Of a DNA stretch of 52,009 nt, positions 9,846 to 19,731 are shown in pieces. The position numbers were made by a program, and so were the translations under genes. Every line of letters begins with the position of its first letter. Within the stretch, counting starts at the first letter, position 1. Origin of the DNA: Ignavibacteriales bacterium. GTDB lineage: Bacteria > Bacteroidota > Ignavibacteria > Ignavibacteriales > Ignavibacteriaceae. The notes below the pieces were generated by a model that searched no databases, was not told the DNA's origin, and saw nothing but the letters and a program-made list of their open reading frames with translations. The stretch covers positions 1-52,009 of the forward strand of contig JAGUYG010000071.1 of assembly GCA_020061465.1 (NCBI GenBank). Direction: 5' to 3'.

Positions 9846-10571
9846 TTATTTCCAATCTACAATTTCAAATTTATTTCCCTTGAATGAACCGTAGCAAGGC
9901 GATTCAAGCCACGAGCCAAGGTTGATATAATAACCGTTATTATGCTTTTCATAGCATCTCCGATGCAAATGACCGAACAGCACATAATCATAACCTTCGT
10001 TTATCTTTAGCTTTGCTGCATCAAACAAGCCGTCAACTTCTCCGTAATTTCTTTTAGTTGTATATCCACGGCTTTTTTTACTGGTATTTTTAGCAAGATA
10101 GATTCCGATATCCGGATGCAGCCATGCATAACATTTTTGCAATATTTTATTACGCAAAACTTTTTTTAGAATTTTATAACCGTAATCGTTCTTTGCCAAT
10201 CCGTCTCCATGTCCGATAAAAAATCGTTTCCCGTTAAGAATAAATTCTTCGGGATTGTTATACATAATCGCACCGATTTCTTTTTCAAAAAAATTGCTGT
10301 GGAGAAAATCATGATTGCCAATAAAATAGTGAAGCTTAATCCCATTTTCCGTTATGTCTTGCAAGGCAGTTAAAGTTCTAAAAAATCCTTTCTGATAAAC
10401 TCTTTTATATTCGAACCAATAATCGAAAAGGTCTCCTAAAATAAAAAGCTCACTGCAATTAGCTTTTGCGTACTCTAAAAATTTAACTAACAGTTTTTCT
10501 TTTTGCTTCTCATTTTCGGATGAATCGAGTCCTAAATGAATATCTGATATAAAAAAATATGTTTTATCCAC
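9846..10571 (-). CDS. lpxH: UDP-2,3-diacylglucosamine pyrophosphatase-like metallophosphoesterase
   Basis: 241-residue calcineurin-like phosphoesterase with the complete metal-binding series: SDIHLG (about 9-14), GDLFDYW (about 46-52), GNHDF (about 84-88), GHGDG (about 118-122) and GHLHRR (about 198-203). The Asp-Tyr-Trp after the second motif is typical of LpxH, which hydrolyses UDP-2,3-diacylglucosamine to lipid X in lipid A synthesis at the inner membrane face. It is first in an operon with PBP1A, with one base between the genes, which fits an envelope role. The main alternative is a general UDP-diacylglucosamine-like phosphatase (LpxH2 type). Confidence 0.85.
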   Translation of the reverse strand: MDKTYFFISDIHLGLDSSENEKQKEKLLVKFLEYAKANCSELFILGDLFDYWFEYKRVYQKGFFRTLTALQDITENGIKLHYFIGNHDFLHSNFFEKEIGAIMYNNPEEFILNGKRFFIGHGDGLAKNDYGYKILKKVLRNKILQKCYAWLHPDIGIYLAKNTSKKSRGYTTKRNYGEVDGLFDAAKLKINEGYDYVLFGHLHRRCYEKHNNGYYINLGSWLESPCYGSFKGNKFEIVDWK

Positions 10572-10700
10572 AAATTCTGTTTCTTAATGAGTGGTAGACT
10601 TTCAATATTCAATTAGGTTCGTTTTATCTTAACCTTTATGCTATTCATATTCTCACCATAAATTTAATTAAAGGTTGAATGAAAAAAAAAGTATAATTCT

Positions 10701-12416
10701 TTAGCGTAAATCTTCATTAACTTCAAATGCGGCAAGCAGCCATAAATCCGGATCGAGTACGATTTTTATTGGCTTATTTTTCACGCTAAGCGAAAAAGTT
10801 TTTTCACGTTGATCGATGAAAAATACTTCCTCAACCGCCTCTTCATTATCAAGAATAATTTTTGCTCCGATGTGAAATATAAACACGGGAAATTCTTTCT
10901 GTAATTGTTCAAATTTCAAATTCAATTGATAATTAGAATCATTCAATACGCTATTCCATCTTAAACCGAGTTCAATTTTACTTTCATTGTTATATAACCA
11001 TTGATTATAGAAACGTTCTAAGTTTTGACCGGATATTTCTTCGCACACTTGACGGAAATCTTCCGTGGATGCACTCTTATATTTATATCGTTCAAAATAT
11101 TCTTTTAATATGCGGAAGAATGATGAATCACCCACCTCCCAACGAAGCATGTGTAAAACCCATGCTCCTTTATTATAGATTGTAGTGCTGAATAGGTTTC
11201 CTTCGGGATTGTATAATCTTCCTTTAAAATGTTCCTGATATTTACTTAACATTGCCGAGCGCAGAGCATCTTTACCAAAAAGATATTCATCATAGAGAGC
11301 TTCCGAGTAAGTTGCAAATCCTTCGTTGAGCCAAATATCTTTCCACGATTTTGGACCTACCGCATTTCCCCACCAATGATGAGCAAGCTCATGAACATAA
11401 ATGTCACTGAAATATTTTTTTCCGCTAACAAAGTTGGAACCTATTCCGGAAATTGTTTGATGTTCCATCGCTCCTACTTGCCAGAGGAATTCAGCTACGC
11501 CGTATTTTTCTTTTATGAAGGGATACTCACCGAACGTATTGGCAAAAAATTCGATCATCTGCGGATGGTCTTCAAAATCGATTTTTGCATTCTCAAGATG
11601 TTCTTCAAATACATAATACTCGATATCCATCGTATCGGCTTTATTGATAGAAATATATTGATCTCTGAATTTTACGTACTCCGAAGAATATATACATATT
11701 AAGTAAGTTGATATCGGATAATAAGTCTTCCAATGATATGTAGACCGGTTTCCGTTCACTTCGACACCAACCAATACCCCATTAGAAACAGAGATGCGCG
11801 AAGATTCATTTGTAATACGGATATCGAGCTGCGCTTTATCATCGGGTAAATCGTTACACGGAAACCATGCTGAGGCATAAGTCGGCTGGCTTAAATTATA
11901 CACAACTGATTTTCCGTTTAATTCACCGAATACAAATGCAGATAATCCGCTTTTTTTAGGAGTTCCGGAATACAAAATGTTTAGGATAAAGGTATCCAAT
12001 TCAGCCGGTATGGATAGAATAGAAAGTCTGGAGCCTTCATTCAGGAAATCTGCATCGGCATTATTAAGGCTGAGATAAGTAATTTTTAGATTATCGAAAA
12101 AATTTAAGTCAATCTGTTTAAGGGTGCGGTCTTTTCTAATTCCGGTTATTACGCAATTACCTTTGAGTAATTTTTCTTCAGGGAAGAGATTGATGTTCAA
12201 ATCATAGTGAAGGATATCAATCGAATATTGAAGTTCAGAAATGTAATTCGGCAGAATACTACCGTAAAAACCTCTAAATAAATTTTCTTTGAGTTCGAAT
12301 GTAGAATGCTTTGCCTGTATATAACTTTCCTTTATTGGTGAAATACCAAGGTACCATCCAACAAGAAAAAAAATGATAAATAAAACCATAGACATTATTT
12401 TATATTTTAATTTCAT
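10701..12416 (-). CDS. M1-family (aminopeptidase N-like) zinc metallopeptidase
   Basis: 571-residue gluzincin. An N-terminal hydrophobic stretch (about residues 7-24) is a signal anchor or uncleaved signal peptide, so the enzyme probably faces the periplasm. An M1 beta-sandwich domain precedes the catalytic domain with GAMEH (about 315), the zinc motif HELAHHWWG (about 342-350) and the distal ligand Glu in NEGFATYSEALY. Proteins of this type cleave N-terminal residues from peptides. At 571 residues it lacks most of the long helical C-terminal domain of PepN (about 870 residues), as do many FCB-group M1 peptidases. The gene stands alone, with a gap of about 130 bases to lpxH and 250 to the divergent glgC. 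Confidence 0.9.
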   Translation of the reverse strand: MKLKYKIMSMVLFIIFFLVGWYLGISPIKESYIQAKHSTFELKENLFRGFYGSILPNYISELQYSIDILHYDLNINLFPEEKLLKGNCVITGIRKDRTLKQIDLNFFDNLKITYLSLNNADADFLNEGSRLSILSIPAELDTFILNILYSGTPKKSGLSAFVFGELNGKSVVYNLSQPTYASAWFPCNDLPDDKAQLDIRITNESSRISVSNGVLVGVEVNGNRSTYHWKTYYPISTYLICIYSSEYVKFRDQYISINKADTMDIEYYVFEEHLENAKIDFEDHPQMIEFFANTFGEYPFIKEKYGVAEFLWQVGAMEHQTISGIGSNFVSGKKYFSDIYVHELAHHWWGNAVGPKSWKDIWLNEGFATYSEALYDEYLFGKDALRSAMLSKYQEHFKGRLYNPEGNLFSTTIYNKGAWVLHMLRWEVGDSSFFRILKEYFERYKYKSASTEDFRQVCEEISGQNLERFYNQWLYNNESKIELGLRWNSVLNDSNYQLNLKFEQLQKEFPVFIFHIGAKIILDNEEAVEEVFFIDQREKTFSLSVKNKPIKIVLDPDLWLLAAFEVNEDLR

Positions 12417-12654
12417 TTTGAGGAATAAGACTCCTCTAATAAGCTATTCCGGTTTAGCAAAAATTTTTTAAGAATGATTTTTATCCGAAATTAGATTAAA
12501 AGCTGAATCACTGTAAATTTTACGATTGGGATCTAATTAACCGAAAACAATTTACCCTGATGCAGCGACATAACAAATTTAATTTTTTCTTAATCGAATT
12601 TAGCAATTTCTGCAATTGCCAATCAAATCATAATTAGATATATTAAGGTAAAAA

Positions 12655-12660
12655 AGGAGG
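12655..12660 (+). promoter_or_regulatory. Strong Shine-Dalgarno site fixing the glgC start
   Basis: AGGAGG ends 7 bases before ATG at 12668 and only one base before an in-frame GTG at 12662. Spacing selects the ATG. A perfect SD is rare in this window and suggests strong translation. Confidence 0.8.
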
Positions 12661-12667
12661 AGTGATT

Positions 12668-13909
12668 ATGATTTTCCCGGGTTCATCAATTCTAAGAGAT
12701 ACAATTACAATGATTTTGGCAGGGGGACAAGGAGAAAGATTATTTCCCTTGACGGCTTATAGAAGCAAACCAGCCGTTCCCTTTGGCGGTAAATATCGAA
12801 TAATCGATTTTGCTCTCTCAAACTGTCTCAATTCCGGGCTACGGAAGGTATACGTGCTGACGCAGTACAAATCCGATTCGTTGAATCAACATATTTACGA
12901 AGCCTGGAGTATATTCAATCCTGAATTAGGGGAATATATTTACTCGGTACCTCCACAGCGTAAAATGAATAATGATTGGTATCTTGGCACGGCAAACGCA
13001 ATTTATCAAAACCTAAACCTTATCAATCCGGAAAGAAAAGCTAAGTGGGTTTTGATACTCAGCGGCGATCATATTTATAAAATGGACTATCTAAAGATGC
13101 TTCAATATCATGTAGATAAGCACGCTGATCTTTCCATATCATGCATCGAAGTTCCGAAGGATGAAGCAAGCCGGTTTGGAATTGTTGGTGTTAATGATAA
13201 GTTAGGCGTAGAATCATTCATTGAGAAGCCTGCTGCCCCCCCCACTATTCCGGGTAATCTGGAATCCTCATTCGTAAACATGGGTATTTACGTTTTTGAA
13301 GCTAACGTTCTCAGAAATATTCTGTTAGAAATGGAATCGAAAAAAATCAAAAATCTCGATTTCGGTCAGGATATAATACCTTACATGATTAAATCCAAAA
13401 TGAATGTAATAGCTTATCATTTTGAAGATGAGAATAGAAAAAGCCGTCCGTACTGGAAAGATATCGGAACAATTGAAAGCTATTTTGAAACAAGCATGGA
13501 TCTGATAAGTGTTACACCCGAATTTAATTTTTATGATCTTAGCTGGCCTATGAGGACATACCAATACCAATTCCCGCCGGCTAAAACAGTTTCGCATGAG
13601 GGAGAGAGAGTCGGTCGTACTCTGAACTCATTGATTTGTGACGGAACTATTGTTTCGGGTGGACTTGTTGAGAGATCGCTATTGGGTCCAAATGTAAAGG
13701 TAAACAGCTTCTCCTACATAACCGATTCGATAATCATGAATAATTGTAACGTTGGGCGTCATGCAAGAATCAGGCGTACGATAATAGACAAAAATGTTAA
13801 TATTCCTGAAGGATACGAGATCGGATTCGATTTAGAAGGCGATAAGAAAAAATTTACTGTATCGGAAAGCGGTATTGTTGTAATTCCAAAGAACCAGGTT
13901 TTGAAATAA
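12668..13909 (+). CDS. glgC: Glucose-1-phosphate adenylyltransferase (ADP-glucose pyrophosphorylase)
   Basis: Nucleotidyltransferase of 413 residues that makes ADP-glucose for glycogen synthesis. Visible motifs: ILAGGQGERLFPLT with the catalytic Arg, SKPAVPFGGKYRIIDFALSN (activator/substrate region), LTQYKS, WYLGTANAIYQN, LSGDHIYKMDY (metal Asp) and IEKP (glucose-1-phosphate Lys). A C-terminal left-handed beta-helix follows. The start was chosen from the SD at 12655-12660. It is monocistronic in this window; no other glg genes are near. The downstream gene lies on the opposite strand. Confidence 0.95.
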   Translation: MIFPGSSILRDTITMILAGGQGERLFPLTAYRSKPAVPFGGKYRIIDFALSNCLNSGLRKVYVLTQYKSDSLNQHIYEAWSIFNPELGEYIYSVPPQRKMNNDWYLGTANAIYQNLNLINPERKAKWVLILSGDHIYKMDYLKMLQYHVDKHADLSISCIEVPKDEASRFGIVGVNDKLGVESFIEKPAAPPTIPGNLESSFVNMGIYVFEANVLRNILLEMESKKIKNLDFGQDIIPYMIKSKMNVIAYHFEDENRKSRPYWKDIGTIESYFETSMDLISVTPEFNFYDLSWPMRTYQYQFPPAKTVSHEGERVGRTLNSLICDGTIVSGGLVERSLLGPNVKVNSFSYITDSIIMNNCNVGRHARIRRTIIDKNVNIPEGYEIGFDLEGDKKKFTVSESGIVVIPKNQVLK

Positions 13910-14010
13910 CTGAACGCTTTTTTTGAGGTGGTTTGGATTAAAGTCAAACGTCAAAGGTTTTAATTAAATCGTATTTGTAATATGAGTCGTTTCGACTGCT
14001 GATTGACCGC

Positions 14011-14724
14011 CTACTCGTTTTTCAATAAGTACGTAACCTTATCTCTTGTTATGAATAAGAGTGATTTTACCTTATCCTTTATACTATTCGACAGTAATTC
14101 CCTTTTCCAGGTATAATAATATCCGGGTCTGTTAGATTTAATAATTTTAAATCTATCTGAACTAAATAGTTTTAACAACTCTTTTTTGGAGAAGGTAAAT
14201 GGGTGTCCTTTATCAATTAAAAATTTTTCCATTATTTGTCGGGCGAACTTTCCCCAAAGATGATATGTATTTTGCTTGAAATAAATTATACCCTCATCTT
14301 TCATCACTCTTTTTACTTCCTTCATAACTTTATCAGGATAATCACAATGGTCCAAGACATTATCGATGATAACTAAATCGAACATTTTATCTTTAAATGG
14401 TAAATTTTCTCCTTTCGCTGTTGTGTATCTTATTGATTTATCCCTTTGCTCTACAAATTTTGAAACTGTCGAATAGAATTTCTCCAGCGGATCAATGGCA
14501 AATCGATAATTACTTTCTTTTAGATACGTTAATATTCCACCAGCGCCGCTTCCTATTTCTAAAATATTAGTATCCTTCTCAATAGTATATAATTCTTTAA
14601 TAAATTGATTTAGTGCTTCAGCATAATCCTTATAGAATTCAAAATCAATCGAGTCACTTCTATCATCCCACCATTTTTTTTCATATTCTTGTGCTAACAC
14701 CCATCTTGGTTTTTTATTATTCAT
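14011..14724 (-). CDS. Class I SAM-dependent methyltransferase
   Basis: 237 residues with a Rossmann-type SAM site: ILEIGSGAGGILTYL (motif I, about 55-69), then GENLPFKDKMFDLVIIDNVLDHC (motifs II-III) and a post-motif region of the UbiE/Methyltransf_11 type (VKRVMKDEGIIYFKQ). The substrate cannot be told from the sequence. HLWGKFARQIMEKF and the aromatic, basic C-terminus are compatible with a small-molecule or sugar/lipid methyltransferase. It stands alone between glgC and a MITE-like repeat, with no partner gene suggesting a pathway. Confidence 0.8.
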   Translation of the reverse strand: MNNKKPRWVLAQEYEKKWWDDRSDSIDFEFYKDYAEALNQFIKELYTIEKDTNILEIGSGAGGILTYLKESNYRFAIDPLEKFYSTVSKFVEQRDKSIRYTTAKGENLPFKDKMFDLVIIDNVLDHCDYPDKVMKEVKRVMKDEGIIYFKQNTYHLWGKFARQIMEKFLIDKGHPFTFSKKELLKLFSSDRFKIIKSNRPGYYYTWKRELLSNSIKDKVKSLLFITRDKVTYLLKNE

Positions 14725-14766
14725 TATTTCCTTTCTGTTTATTCTTTTTGAGCTGCCTTAATGTTA

Positions 14767-14921
14767 TTAACTAACCTTACGCACGGTTAAGAGATGACAT
14801 CTTTTTGTATTAAGTAAAAATCACCAATATTTGAGTGAAGATGCTGTTTTAGCGCAAAATCGTTTTCTAAGTAAAAGATGTCATCTCTACGTTCCGAACT
14901 TCCCTGCGTACCATGAGTTAA
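14767..14921. repeat. MITE-like palindromic element (155 bp)
   Basis: An inverted-repeat element fills part of the roughly 495-base gap between the methyltransferase and uvrC. Outer imperfect ends of 17 bases (14767-14783 and 14905-14921, matching at 13 positions, sharing TTAACT and TACGCA) enclose perfect 16-base inverted arms (14790-14805 and 14873-14888, core GATGACATC). No coding potential is seen inside. The rest of the gap (14922-15220) is AT-rich and I see nothing in it beyond the likely uvrC promoter. The structure fits a non-autonomous transposon remnant. Confidence 0.6.
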
Positions 14922-15220
14922 TAATATAAAGAACACCTTTAGCTTTAGTTAAAAAGAGCAATAGATAAAATTGTACTATATTAATTTTTACTGCGAACAA
15001 AATTAATCAATAGCGCTAAACTTTAAAATGATACCGGTTAAATTCAAAATGAATATCGCAGAGCTAAAGTGTGATATAATGCTGTAATAATTAATTCTAA
15101 ATCTGAATTGATTCAGATCATTATATTCTTCACAAAGGAAATTTCATTTCATCATTTCAGAATTTATCTTAATTTTTGTATAGTTACAAAAGACAAATAT
15201 CAACCTGGTAATTTTCATAC

Positions 15221-17059
15221 ATGATAAAGCCAAAACTTGAAAATAAAATAAAAAATTTGCCTGCTTTACCGGGCGTTTATCAATTCTTTAACAGCAAGGG
15301 AAAAGTGATATACGTCGGGAAAGCGCTTAATTTAAAGAACAGGGTAAAAAGTTATTTTCAAAATAATATTACCTCCGCTAAAACCTTAGCGCTCGTAAGT
15401 AAGATTGAAGGCATTGAGATTATAATAACCGACACGGAAATTGAAGCTTTAGTTTTTGAAAATAACTTGATTAAAGATCTGAAACCTCGTTATAATATCA
15501 ACTTGAAAGATGATAAGTCTTTCCCTTTCATAAAAGTTACGAATGAACCTTTTCCCAGAATTTATCCGACACGCCGTGTTAATAAGGACGGATCAAAATA
15601 TTTTGGTCCTTATACCGATGTAAAAAATATGAAATCATCATTGAGGATGATAAACCAGATTTTTAAGGTTAGAAGCTGCAAGCTGAATATAACAGATGAA
15701 AATATTCGAAAGAAAAAATTTAAAGTTTGCCTGGATTATCACATAAAAAAATGTGATGGTCCATGCGAAGGCTTGATCACCCAACACAAGTACGGTGAAA
15801 TGGTAAACGAAGTTATTAAATTGTTAAAAGGTAAGACAGATGATTTAATAAAAGAGCTTGAATCAAGAATGAGTACCGCAGTGGAAAAACTTGAATTCGA
15901 AGAAGCCGCGGAAATAAGAGATAAGATTCAAAGGTTGTCTGCTATTTCAACACGACAAAAAATTGTTAGCGACGATTTTGAAGATAGAGATATTTTTGCA
16001 GCCGCTTTTGAAGGAAAAGATTCAACATGCTCAATTTTTATTGTACGAAACGGCAAGCTTGTAGCTAAAAAGCAGTTAAGCTTAAGCATTGAAGAAGGTG
16101 AATCGCTTGAAGAAATTTATTCTGCTGCCGTAAAATTTTATTATACCGACCAAACCGAAATCCCCCCGGAGATCATTCTGGAAATTGAACCTTCAGAACC
16201 CGAAATATTATTAGAGTGGTTAAGAATGCATTCAAATAAGAAAGTAAAATTTCATATACCGAAACGGGGCGGCTTGCATTCGTTGGTAAAAATGTGCAAA
16301 GAAAATGCGATGCTGCAGCTAAAAGAAATACAGCTTCAGAAGATGAAGACAGAAGGTTATGTTCCTTATTCAGTTGCGGCACTGCAGCGCGATTTGCATC
16401 TTAAGGCATTACCAAGAAAAATTGAGTGCTTCGATATTTCTAATCTTCAAGGTTCGGATACTGTTGCAAGCATGGTTGTCTTTGAGGATGGTAAACCAAA
16501 AAAGGGTCAATTCAGAAAGTTTATCATTAAAGATGTTGATGGACCCGATGATTTCTCCAGCATGCGCGAAGTAATAAGGCGAAGGTATTCGAAATTGATT
16601 GAAGAAAATTATTCTCTGCCCGATTTGATAATGGTTGACGGCGGTAAAGGACAGCTTTCAAGCGCTATAGAAATACTTGATGAATTGAAGATAAAAAGTT
16701 ACAGCATCATCGGATTGGCAAAACGCCTTGAGGAAGTTTTTTTACCCGGACACTCTGACGCTGCTTCAATTCCAAAAACGTCATCCGGCTTAAAGCTGCT
16801 TCAGCAAATAAGGGATGAAGCGCATAGGTTTGCAATTACATTTCACCGGCAAAGAAGAAGTAAGAGAACTATTAAAACCGAATTAACCGAGATTCAAGGC
16901 ATTGGAAAGGCTACGGCGGAAAAACTTTTAAGAGAGGCTGGAAGCATCTCTAACATAAAAAATCTTAAGCCGGAAGAATTAACTGAATTAGTTGGTTCAG
17001 ACAAGGCTGCGAAAATTATTAGTTATTTCCAAACGAGTAAAGCTGAAAGCGAAAATTAG
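15221..17059 (+). CDS. uvrC: Excinuclease ABC subunit C
   Basis: 612-residue UvrC with all domains in order. An N-terminal GIY-YIG nuclease (residues about 12-95, PGVYQFFNS...VIYVGKA) makes the 3' incision. The Cys-rich linker follows (CLDYHIKKCDGPC). The UVR/UvrB-binding motif is about residues 200-240 (EKLEFEEAAEIRDKI). The RNase H-like domain makes the 5' incision (ECFDISNLQG with catalytic Asp; IMVDGGKGQL), and tandem helix-hairpin-helix motifs close the protein (LTEIQGIGKATAEKLL). Length and motifs are normal. It is a single-gene unit. Confidence 0.96.
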   Translation: MIKPKLENKIKNLPALPGVYQFFNSKGKVIYVGKALNLKNRVKSYFQNNITSAKTLALVSKIEGIEIIITDTEIEALVFENNLIKDLKPRYNINLKDDKSFPFIKVTNEPFPRIYPTRRVNKDGSKYFGPYTDVKNMKSSLRMINQIFKVRSCKLNITDENIRKKKFKVCLDYHIKKCDGPCEGLITQHKYGEMVNEVIKLLKGKTDDLIKELESRMSTAVEKLEFEEAAEIRDKIQRLSAISTRQKIVSDDFEDRDIFAAAFEGKDSTCSIFIVRNGKLVAKKQLSLSIEEGESLEEIYSAAVKFYYTDQTEIPPEIILEIEPSEPEILLEWLRMHSNKKVKFHIPKRGGLHSLVKMCKENAMLQLKEIQLQKMKTEGYVPYSVAALQRDLHLKALPRKIECFDISNLQGSDTVASMVVFEDGKPKKGQFRKFIIKDVDGPDDFSSMREVIRRRYSKLIEENYSLPDLIMVDGGKGQLSSAIEILDELKIKSYSIIGLAKRLEEVFLPGHSDAASIPKTSSGLKLLQQIRDEAHRFAITFHRQRRSKRTIKTELTEIQGIGKATAEKLLREAGSISNIKNLKPEELTELVGSDKAAKIISYFQTSKAESEN

Positions 17060-17161
17060 AGTGAAGAAATCTTTTAGATCATCTTTTAAAATTTATTATT
17101 GTTCGAAGTTGTATTTCTTTTGAAAAAAATTGGATGAATAACCATTAAAACATTTCAAGTT

Positions 17162-17356
17162 GTGCTTACTAAAAGTTATCTTGTAACAGTAAAATCAAAA
17201 ACAAAGGAACAAGCCAAAAGAATTTGTGAGTTTTATACAAACAACATTCAAGATATTTCTTCGGCAAAAGACAGAAGGAAAGAAAATTTTAGCATAGAAC
17301 ATATTGAATGTACCATAAATGAAACTTTTGAATGCATTGAGATTGATACAATATGA
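17162..17356 (+). CDS. Small conserved-looking protein, start uncertain
   Basis: A 64-residue frame from GTG at 17162 encodes a compact soluble protein (VLTKSYLVTVKSKTKEQAKRI..., alternating strands and a helix, ending ECIEIDTI). Upstream, the same frame stays open through six more codons reading KTFQVV, preceded by ATT at 17144, which gives a more natural N-terminus. A non-canonical ATT start or an undetected substitution of ATG is therefore possible. No function is recognised. It lies between uvrC and an L,D-transpeptidase on the same strand, without overlap to either. Confidence 0.6.
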   Translation: MLTKSYLVTVKSKTKEQAKRICEFYTNNIQDISSAKDRRKENFSIEHIECTINETFECIEIDTI

Positions 17357-17429
17357 TCGTAGTTACTATAGATATTATAAACTGCAGGTGTAAAGAGTTT
17401 TTAATACTATTGAAGACAATGCAATTATT

Positions 17430-18353
17430 TTGATCACTAATCCACAACCATTAAACGATAAAAAGAAATATAATCTTGGATTCACTTTGCAATACACATT
17501 AAAAATATTTTTAACATTATTAATTTCATCTAGCACTTTTACCTTCAGTACAACAGAAGATGAGCTAAACAATCGTTACAACCGATCTTCTTTAGCGGTA
17601 ATGGACTTTAGCTATTTAAGAGATACCGTTTATACATTAAAACCATATTTCATCGAAGTTAATCTTGCCACGCAAAAAGGTTATTTGTATTCAAGAACAG
17701 ATTCGGTTAACGAGTTTGGCATCTCATCGGGAACAAGCCGAATATTAGACGGAGTGAATACGAAAGAAGGTTTGTTTGTTATCCAAAGTAAGATGCCTAA
17801 ATGGTACTCGCAGCAATTCGATAGTACGCTTATGTTAAACTGGTTGGGTTTTAATTATGGTATTGGGTTCCATGCACTTTTAGGCAATACTTACTACCGT
17901 TATCTTGGAGTTAAGAAAAGTTCGCACGGATGTCTAAGGGTTTCAAGAGAAATGGCTAAAGAGTTATACTCGAAAATAGAATTGGGAACTCCTGTGCTTG
18001 TTCACAGCGGCAACAATACTGTTTTTGTAGGCTTCGGAGATTCCTCGGATGTTTTTTCATACTATACCTTTGAAGAGCTGCCTAAGATTCTTCACGAAAG
18101 GTATTCGGTTTTATATAATGGCGAATATTTTTTGAACCAAAGAGAAAAATTTTTAATTGACAGAAATAACGTTAAACATTCCGGTTTACCAATAGGCAAT
18201 TCAAATAAAATCCCAAAACGACAAATTGTATTGCCGCTTTCTCTTTATATTTCATCTGCTATACCCGAAGAAAAGAAATTAATGATGATCGAGCGGATTG
18301 AAAACAGTACAAAATTTACGCTTAAAGAAATCAACGTTTCTCTAACAGAATAA
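17430..18353 (+). CDS. L,D-transpeptidase (YkuD family), exported
   Basis: About 307 residues. A cytoplasmic N-terminus and a hydrophobic segment (about 23-40) indicate membrane anchoring or export. The YkuD domain follows, with the substrate-side His at about 148 (GFHALLG) and the catalytic motif SHGCLRV at 165-171 (Cys168). Such enzymes form 3-3 cross-links in peptidoglycan or attach proteins to it, in the periplasm. About 130 residues after the catalytic motif show no recognisable domain. The start is uncertain: the frame opens with TTG at 17430, with no nearby ATG in frame ahead of the hydrophobic segment. Confidence 0.85.
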   Translation: MITNPQPLNDKKKYNLGFTLQYTLKIFLTLLISSSTFTFSTTEDELNNRYNRSSLAVMDFSYLRDTVYTLKPYFIEVNLATQKGYLYSRTDSVNEFGISSGTSRILDGVNTKEGLFVIQSKMPKWYSQQFDSTLMLNWLGFNYGIGFHALLGNTYYRYLGVKKSSHGCLRVSREMAKELYSKIELGTPVLVHSGNNTVFVGFGDSSDVFSYYTFEELPKILHERYSVLYNGEYFLNQREKFLIDRNNVKHSGLPIGNSNKIPKRQIVLPLSLYISSAIPEEKKLMMIERIENSTKFTLKEINVSLTE

Positions 18354-18546
18354 CTCATTTATATTAAAGAATCGCGAAAAGCAAATACTACTCTTCATAT
18401 ATTAAAATATCCCTCAAATGAATGAGCAAATACCCATTTGAATCTTATAATAGTTTTTATTGAAGACTATATTAAATATTACTTCTAAATGAAAAAAATC
18501 AAAAATAATTGTTATCTTTTAGCGGTTCTAATTGAAAGAATTATAA

Positions 18547-19731
18547 ATGCTTAAAAAAGTCATTGCATTGTTAACCGCAGTTTTCGCCCTAACAGCTTGT
18601 TCCGAAAAGGAACAAAGACAGGAATTAGTAACCATAGATGCTTCGTTTGTTAAGAGCCTTGTATTGAATGCAATTGCTGGCTCCGGTTCTGCAAATGATT
18701 CACTCTCGGGATTAATCGATTTGAACTTGCCAATCAATAATGACTACAACAAAGCCGAAGTCAACTTGATGCAAATATCAGGTGATAAAACTTTTTTTAC
18801 CGTTTTGATTGAATATCCCAACCCCGTTTATAACCGCTTCGGGCTTTATGATTCATTATTAACTCCTTATTTAATCGACAAATCTCTTTCCGGTCAGCTT
18901 GATTACCAATTGCTGCAAATAAGCGGAAATAGTTTAATAAATCTTAACGAAGGATTTATCTCAAAGGATGTCTTTAAACTAATAAGAAGCTCAATTTATA
19001 AATTAACCGATACCTCGGCTGCTTTAGTTTTTAGGGCGTTTACCAGATTGGAATCTCCGGATAATTCATACTTTCAACGGATTGTCGATATTTCGGAGGA
19101 GAGGATCAGAACGGAAATTAACAGTCTAAAAAACTCTCCCGTAAAAAATAAAGGCGATGTGTTTTTGTTTGATGCGCAATTAAATATTTACAGCAGCTCA
19201 CAAAATACTTTCGATAATTTTTTATTCGAATTAATACAAGCATACAATAAAAGGATTGAAAGACCGTCTATTGATGATGAATCAACTGCATTAAAATCTA
19301 CAGGAATAGAACCCGGTGAAAACACAATGTTGACATCAAGCGTAAAACCCGGGAAGGGCAGTTTCACTTTAACTTTAACCGATGATTGGAAAGAGTTGAA
19401 AAATCTTGGAATAACCGATCATCTGAAGAAGAAGCTGATCGGAACTAAGTTTGTTAATAATAGCTTAGGCTCGTACCTATCGATTGTTATGCTGCCGTTC
19501 GAAGATTCCGCAGAATCGGTTACGGATTATAAATTAACAAACAGCGCCGTTGGCAATTACACGGTTAGATATTCTGATAAGATCGAAGGCAAAAAATATT
19601 ATCTCCAATTTTTTGAATATTCATGCGGCGGGAATAAATTCTTAATGATATTTGAGGCAAGCAAATTTACTTACGAACAATACAAGAATATTTACGAAAC
19701 TATTATTAACTCATTTCAAATGGACTGCTGA
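18547..19731 (+). CDS. Lipoprotein of unknown function
   Basis: 394 residues beginning with a lipoprotein signal peptide: basic Lys-Lys, a hydrophobic run and the lipobox LTAC (Cys18 becomes the lipidated residue). The body has no catalytic motif I recognise. The C-terminal third (GKGSFTLTLTDDWKELKN onwards) looks like a beta-rich domain of the kind seen in proteins that bind or scaffold at the envelope. The stop and the next ATG share one base (TGATG), and that gene in turn overlaps sixA, so the lipoprotein heads a three-gene operon. Function unknown; envelope location inferred from the lipobox. Confidence 0.85.
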   Translation: MLKKVIALLTAVFALTACSEKEQRQELVTIDASFVKSLVLNAIAGSGSANDSLSGLIDLNLPINNDYNKAEVNLMQISGDKTFFTVLIEYPNPVYNRFGLYDSLLTPYLIDKSLSGQLDYQLLQISGNSLINLNEGFISKDVFKLIRSSIYKLTDTSAALVFRAFTRLESPDNSYFQRIVDISEERIRTEINSLKNSPVKNKGDVFLFDAQLNIYSSSQNTFDNFLFELIQAYNKRIERPSIDDESTALKSTGIEPGENTMLTSSVKPGKGSFTLTLTDDWKELKNLGITDHLKKKLIGTKFVNNSLGSYLSIVMLPFEDSAESVTDYKLTNSAVGNYTVRYSDKIEGKKYYLQFFEYSCGGNKFLMIFEASKFTYEQYKNIYETIINSFQMDC

